Positions 62,873 to 64,000 of a stretch of DNA of 64,000 nt are shown in pieces. Position 1 is the first letter of the stretch, and every line of letters begins with the position of its first letter. Both the position numbers and the translations under genes were made by a program. The DNA lies in assembly GCF_021233435.1 (NCBI RefSeq), contig NZ_CP089468.1, forward strand, positions 1,116,001-1,180,000, in the 5' to 3' direction. This stretch comes from Halobacterium noricense (GTDB taxonomy: Archaea; Halobacteriota; Halobacteria; Halobacteriales; Halobacteriaceae). The notes below the pieces were generated by a model, which made no database searches, was not told the origin of the DNA, and worked only from the letters and a program-made list of their open reading frames with translations.

Positions 62873-63946
62873 TTAGAGGTGTAACTGGGAGTTCTCGCCG
62901 ACGACCATGCGGCGGCCTTCCGGGAGCATGCCTTCGGCGCTCTCGACCTGTGCTGCACGACCGATGAGACTATCGATGATACGGCCGTTCGTAGTCACTT
63001 CTGACTCGCCGACGATAACCGTATTCTCGATGTGGGGGCCGGCGATTCGTGTATTCTCACCGATGGACGTGTACGGGCCGACGTAACTGCCATCCTCTAT
63101 TGTCACGTCGTCCGCAATGGAGACGGGCCCGCGGACGACTGCGCCGCTTTCGATTGTCGCCGATCTGGCCAGCTGGACGCGGCCGTTTACTTCTGCACCC
63201 TCCTCGACTGTTCCGTCGAGGGAGCGCTTCTGGCTCTCGAGCACGAGGCGGTTCGCTTCAAGGATATCCCCGGGTTTGCCGGTGTCTTTCCACCAGCCTT
63301 CGACGACGTGTGAGTCAATCTTATAGCCGTCCTCAAGGAGCAGCTGGATCGCATCTGTGATTTCGAGTTCGCCGCGCCAGGATGGTTCGAGCCGGTCGAT
63401 TGCATCGAAGACGGCTGGCGAGAACACGTAGATGCCGATAAGCGCAAGGTCACTCGGCGGGTCGTCGGGCTTCTCAACGAGTCCCTCGACGTTTCCGTCG
63501 ACATCGACGTCCGCGATGCCGAACTGCTGTGGGTTGTCGACGTGTTGGAGAGAGATTCCCGCGCCGTAGTCGCCCGCCTTGAAACTCTCGACGAGCTCCG
63601 AAATACCCTGGTTCAGGATGTTGTCGCCGAGGTACATCACGAAGTCGTCGTCGCCGACGAACTCTCGCGCGCAGCCCGCGGCGTGGGCGAGTCCGAGCGG
63701 GTTCCCTTGGACGATGTACGTGACGTCAACGCCGTACTTCGACCCGTCACCGACGAGGTTCTGAATCTCCTCGCGGCCGACGTTCCCGAGGATAATCCCG
63801 ATTTCAGTAATGCCGGCTTCCTTGAGGTCTTCGATAGCGTACTCGAGAACCGGTTTGTTCGCGACGGGGACGAGCTGCTTCGGTCCGGTGTGCGTAATCG
63901 GACGGAGGCGTGTTCCCGTCCCACCCGAGAGAATGACGCCTTTCAT
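62873..63946 (-). CDS. rfbA: Glucose-1-phosphate thymidylyltransferase, long form with beta-helix
   Basis: 357 residues. The nucleotidylyltransferase begins VILSGGTGTRLRPITHTGPKQ and continues with GNPLGLAHAAGCARE, VMYLGDNILNQG and VVEGWWKDTGKPGDILEANRL, matching RmlA. The last ~110 residues form a left-handed beta-helix (VQLARSATIESGAVVRGPVS, SYVGPYTSIGENTRIAGP), seen in archaeal long-form enzymes. It makes dTDP-glucose for rfbB. It starts 2 bp after the upstream partial gene's stop. Confidence 0.93.
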   Translation of the reverse strand: MKGVILSGGTGTRLRPITHTGPKQLVPVANKPVLEYAIEDLKEAGITEIGIILGNVGREEIQNLVGDGSKYGVDVTYIVQGNPLGLAHAAGCAREFVGDDDFVMYLGDNILNQGISELVESFKAGDYGAGISLQHVDNPQQFGIADVDVDGNVEGLVEKPDDPPSDLALIGIYVFSPAVFDAIDRLEPSWRGELEITDAIQLLLEDGYKIDSHVVEGWWKDTGKPGDILEANRLVLESQKRSLDGTVEEGAEVNGRVQLARSATIESGAVVRGPVSIADDVTIEDGSYVGPYTSIGENTRIAGPHIENTVIVGESEVTTNGRIIDSLIGRAAQVESAEGMLPEGRRMVVGENSQLHL

Positions 63947-63948
63947 CG

Positions 63949-64000
63949 TCAGTGAGTCTCTTCATCCCAGTCCATAGGAATTTCGTCTGTATCCGGCGGC
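63949..64000 (-). CDS. C-terminal end of an upstream gene, possibly rfbC (partial)
   Basis: Only the last 16 residues are in the window (PPDTDEIPMDWDEETH then stop), acidic as expected for a haloarchaeal protein. The stop lies 2 bp before the rfbA start, so it belongs to the same operon. In dTDP-rhamnose clusters the missing partner is rfbC, the 3,5-epimerase, but the fragment is too short to prove this. Confidence 0.4.
   Translation of the reverse strand, partial: PPDTDEIPMDWDEETH

Noticed and set aside
1-64000. tRNA or rRNA genes
   Set aside because: No T-loop GGTTCAAATCC-like core with matching acceptor stem and no rRNA signature was found on either strand by eye.

Overview
The window comes from a haloarchaeal chromosome, most likely Halobacterium or a close relative in the Halobacteriaceae. 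The evidence is the high GC content, the acidic proteins, frequent TATA-like boxes about 28 bp before start codons (leaderless transcripts), and an S-layer glycoprotein that, from memory, closely resembles the Halobacterium salinarum csg product, including its N-A-S sequon at mature residue 2. No rRNA, tRNA or CRISPR array was seen.

Layout. 1-9.7 kb is ordinary core genome: a partial fumarylacetoacetase-family gene, a solo TnpB element, an aldo/keto reductase, an UPF0173 hydrolase, OsmC, DUF5799, DUF5779 and TRAM-domain proteins, a frameshifted DUF72 gene, then aglJ divergent from a membrane GT2. 9.7-25.1 kb is a visibly AT-richer accessory glycan island. It has a mostly overlapping minus-strand operon of about 12 kb (three GT4, one GT2, an FkbM-type methyltransferase, a flippase and four alkaline-phosphatase-superfamily enzymes) plus two more such enzymes beside it. 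One sulfatase-like gene is split by an ISH3-family element whose removal restores the reading frame. 25.1-25.9 kb is gene-free. 25.9-28.8 kb is the S-layer glycoprotein gene, followed by surface and transport genes: a secreted beta-sandwich protein, a MacB-like ABC exporter with a secreted partner, a TetR regulator, and an MMPL/RND exporter with its own secreted partner. 39.2-47.6 kb holds a TnpB relic and four large exported proteins, several with PGF-CTERM-type tails; one looks like a miniature S-layer paralogue.

47.9-64 kb is a second glycosylation block: an AglB-like oligosaccharyltransferase with an altered WWDYG motif, glmS, two GlmU-like enzymes, a polyprenyl glycosylphosphotransferase, UDP-glucose dehydrogenase (aglM), aglF, and the dTDP-rhamnose genes rfbB, rfbD, rfbA and probably rfbC. 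Inside it, at 56.7-58.4 kb, lies a replication origin: an orc1/cdc6 gene flanked by two origin-recognition boxes on one side and four inverted ones on the other.

Together the genes describe a cell-surface system. Nucleotide sugars are made at 50-64 kb, lipid-linked glycans are assembled, modified and flipped by aglJ and the 9.7-25 kb island, AglB-like transfer to protein is encoded at 48-50 kb, and the S-layer and surface glycoproteins are the likely acceptors.
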